Assembly (NCBI GenBank): GCA_024640445.1
Contig: JAHEEZ010000200.1
Coordinates: 1-6,640, forward strand
DNA length: 6,640 nt
From: Acidobacteriota bacterium
Lineage (GTDB): Bacteria > Acidobacteriota > Blastocatellia > Pyrinomonadales > Pyrinomonadaceae
Direction: 5' to 3'
The notes beneath the pieces were generated by a model. That model ran no database searches and had not been told where the DNA came from. It saw nothing but the letters and a program-made list of their open reading frames with translations. Made by a program: the position numbers and the translations under genes. Below, piece by piece: positions 5,218-6,640 of this stretch (position 1 is the stretch's first letter; each line of letters opens with the position of its first letter).

Positions 5218-6006
5218 ATGGCGCAGAAAAAAGCGAAAGTGCATCCGCTCATCCGTTTGGCGGAAGAGAACGATCCTTCCAGCACCTCGATGATGGATGA
5301 AGCCGGAGTGTGCCCGAAGTGTTTCGGCACGGGAATGGAGAACGTCGAAGGTAAAGGCGTCCGGCGATGTTCCTGCCGTTTGAAGCATTCACAATCCGGC
5401 CTGATCTCGGCCGCGCGGATACCCAGACGCTACGAACAGTGCCACTTCAATACCTACAGTCCTGCGAACCCTTCCCAGGAACGCGCATTTAAGTATGCGT
5501 CGAGGCTTGCGATGGATTTTCCCGCGGTTGACCGAGGCCTGCTGCTTTCCGGGACGGTCGGCGTCGGCAAGACCCACCTCGCCGTTTCGATAATCAAAGG
5601 CCTCACCGAACGTGGTTTTTCGTGTCTTTTCTGTGAATTCGGCTCCCTTCTGAAGGAGATCCAGAATTCTTACAATCCCGTTTCGAAAACGTCAGAACTG
5701 AAAGTGCTCGCGCCCGTTTTCAACTCGGACGTGCTTGTACTTGACGAGATAGGCGCCTCAAAGCCGACCGACTGGGTCCGCGACACGATGGCCCACATAA
5801 TCAACACCCGCTATAACGACAGGAAGCTGACTATCTTCACCACCAATTATCTGGACAAGGTTAACGATCCGCGCGAAGAAACGCTTGAAGACAGGATCGG
5901 GATCCGGCTTCGCTCCCGGCTTTACGAGATGAGTAAGACCGTGGTGATGAACGGAGAGGATTTCAGGCGAGGGTTCGACGGCCGGCCTGGAAAAGAGACT
6001 TCTTAG
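5218..6006 (+). CDS. DnaC/DnaI/IstB-like AAA+ ATPase with N-terminal zinc motif (possible helicase loader)
   Basis: This 262-residue AAA+ ATPase is of the DnaC/DnaI/IstB group, whose members load the replicative helicase onto DNA or assist transposases. The N-terminal part carries VCPKCFGTG and RRCSCR, so Cys32, Cys35, Cys51 and Cys53 could bind one zinc ion. The ATPase core has Walker A GTVGVGKTH (112-120), Walker B VLVLDEIG (172-179), a sensor-like TTN (208-210) and the arginine-rich IRLRSRLYEM (229-238) that matches the RL.SRL element of the group. No transposase is next to it, so a chromosomal helicase-loader role is more likely than an IstB role. The zinc motif before the ATPase recalls DnaI of Bacillus. 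ATG 5218 is chosen over the in-frame ATG 5173 because of the promoter distance; neither start has a clear Shine-Dalgarno site. If 5173 is used the protein gains 15 hydrophobic residues. Confidence 0.82.
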   Translation: MAQKKAKVHPLIRLAEENDPSSTSMMDEAGVCPKCFGTGMENVEGKGVRRCSCRLKHSQSGLISAARIPRRYEQCHFNTYSPANPSQERAFKYASRLAMDFPAVDRGLLLSGTVGVGKTHLAVSIIKGLTERGFSCLFCEFGSLLKEIQNSYNPVSKTSELKVLAPVFNSDVLVLDEIGASKPTDWVRDTMAHIINTRYNDRKLTIFTTNYLDKVNDPREETLEDRIGIRLRSRLYEMSKTVVMNGEDFRRGFDGRPGKETS

Positions 6007-6015
6007 AATGCAAGT

Positions 6016-6621
6016 TCAGGCCTTCGCCGGCACTTTCTTCGCCGGCGCATACCTCAAATAGATCCTGTAGCCAAGAAGAAGGACAAGGATAGTTCCGTAA
6101 ACGTAGGGCCAAAAGAAGTCTGACTTCTGGACAAGATAAAAGTGCGCGACGCCCAGCACTCCCGCCACGTACACCATCCTGTGAAGTTTCTGCCATCGTT
6201 TTCCACCCATTCTCTTTATCCAACCGTTGGTAGAGGTGACCGCAAGAGGAAGAAGTATTCCGAGTGCGGACATTCCCAAAGCGATGAACGGCCGTTCCCA
6301 TACGTCGGCGACGATCGCTTTGAGGTTCAGGCTCTTGTCAAAAATGCTGTACGTGATGAGATGGAGACACCCGTAAAAGAACGAAAGGAGGCCGAGTTCC
6401 CTTCGGTATTTGATCAGGTCGTTCCGTCCCGTCAATTTCCTAACCGGCGTGACCGATAGAGAGATCAGAAGAAAACTGAGCGTCAGCACACCGGTTGTGC
6501 GAAGGATGAATTCGATCGGGTTCGCGCCCAGCCTTCCGCCGGACCAGTCCCATCCGAGCATCGCCAGAGGCACGAAGGCGTTGACCGCGATCAATATCTT
6601 GTTGAAACCGTAATCGCGCAT
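6016..6621 (-). CDS. msrQ: Protein-methionine-sulfoxide reductase heme-binding subunit
   Basis: This 201-residue integral membrane protein of the MsrQ (YedZ) family, ferric reductase-like fold, binds b heme and passes electrons from the respiratory chain to the periplasmic enzyme MsrP, which repairs oxidised methionines. About six hydrophobic segments can be seen, near 8-26, 38-57, 75-93, 111-129, 147-164 and 171-188. His87 (CLHLITY), His147 (QKLHRMVY) and His160 (GVAHFYL) match the spacing of the heme-linked His91, His151 and His164 of E. coli MsrQ. The motif SVTPVRKLTGRNDLIKYRRELGL is characteristic. The length is normal, and the C-terminus is a short basic PAK-rich tail. ATG 6621 is preceded by AAAGGAAA, a good ribosome binding site. 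The gene converges on the DnaC-like gene, with 9 bp between stops. MsrP is usually encoded just upstream, which here would be past the right edge. Confidence 0.93.
   Translation of the reverse strand: MRDYGFNKILIAVNAFVPLAMLGWDWSGGRLGANPIEFILRTTGVLTLSFLLISLSVTPVRKLTGRNDLIKYRRELGLLSFFYGCLHLITYSIFDKSLNLKAIVADVWERPFIALGMSALGILLPLAVTSTNGWIKRMGGKRWQKLHRMVYVAGVLGVAHFYLVQKSDFFWPYVYGTILVLLLGYRIYLRYAPAKKVPAKA
6025..6047. terminator. GC-rich hairpin at the convergent 3' ends (weak terminator candidate)
   Basis: CGCCGGC (6025-6031) and GCCGGCG (6041-6047) can form a perfect 7-bp stem with a 9-nt loop, starting 18 bp after the stop of the DnaC-like gene. No T-run follows in either direction, and the repeat also encodes the PAK-rich tail of MsrQ. 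It may therefore reflect coding repetition and not a terminator. Confidence 0.25.
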
Positions 6622-6640
6622 TTTCCTTTCAGAAATTCTT

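Noticed and set aside
5001..5330. Extension of the receiver-like frame by 110 residues
   Set aside because: It runs antisense through the start of the DnaC-like gene and the promoter region, and its translation is not protein-like. ATG 5000 has its own ribosome binding site.

Overview
The window holds eight protein-coding genes from a chromosome of moderate GC, with AT-rich intergenic regions. No tRNA, rRNA, CRISPR array or insertion sequence was seen. The genes look like ordinary chromosomal genes of a free-living, respiring bacterium. The diheme cytochrome b SdhC next to a Bacillus-type SdhA, the CysB/CbbR-like LysR regulator and the DnaC-like ATPase with an N-terminal zinc motif together suggest Acidobacteriota, perhaps the Blastocatellia/Pyrinomonadales side. 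That assignment is an impression from remembered protein families, not a search, and is only moderately supported.

Left part (1-1778): the minus strand carries the start of a succinate dehydrogenase/fumarate reductase operon. sdhC (1529-789) comes first, then sdhA, which begins at a TTG at 745 and runs off the left edge; sdhB would be expected beyond it. A 249-bp AT-rich divergent region separates sdhC from a plus-strand LysR-type regulator (1779-2696). It holds one candidate promoter in each direction and several short dyads, so the regulator may control the sdh operon.

Middle part (2697-4538): the lysR gene ends 6 bp from the end of a convergent minus-strand pair. That pair is a single-domain STAS (anti-anti-sigma-like) protein followed 37 bp later by a GAF/HD-GYP protein with a full catalytic motif set, predicted to degrade cyclic di-GMP. 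Upstream of the pair is a well-formed sigma70-type promoter (TTGACA, 17 bp, TACTTT). Its -10 element lies inside a 15-bp inverted repeat, the best operator candidate in the window.

Right part (4539-6640): a small receiver-like protein of the cyclic-phosphate-processing receiver type (minus strand) is divergent from a DnaC/DnaI-like AAA+ ATPase with an N-terminal CxxC...CxC zinc motif (plus strand). They share a 217-bp region with an extended -10 promoter candidate facing each way. The ATPase gene converges on msrQ (minus strand), the heme-binding membrane subunit of the periplasmic methionine sulfoxide reductase; its catalytic partner msrP, if adjacent, would lie past the right edge.

Nothing here is clearly a new multi-gene system. 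The items most worth a second look are the STAS + GAF-HD-GYP pair with its palindromic operator, the stand-alone receiver-like protein of predicted cyclic-phosphate function, and the LysR-sdh arrangement.
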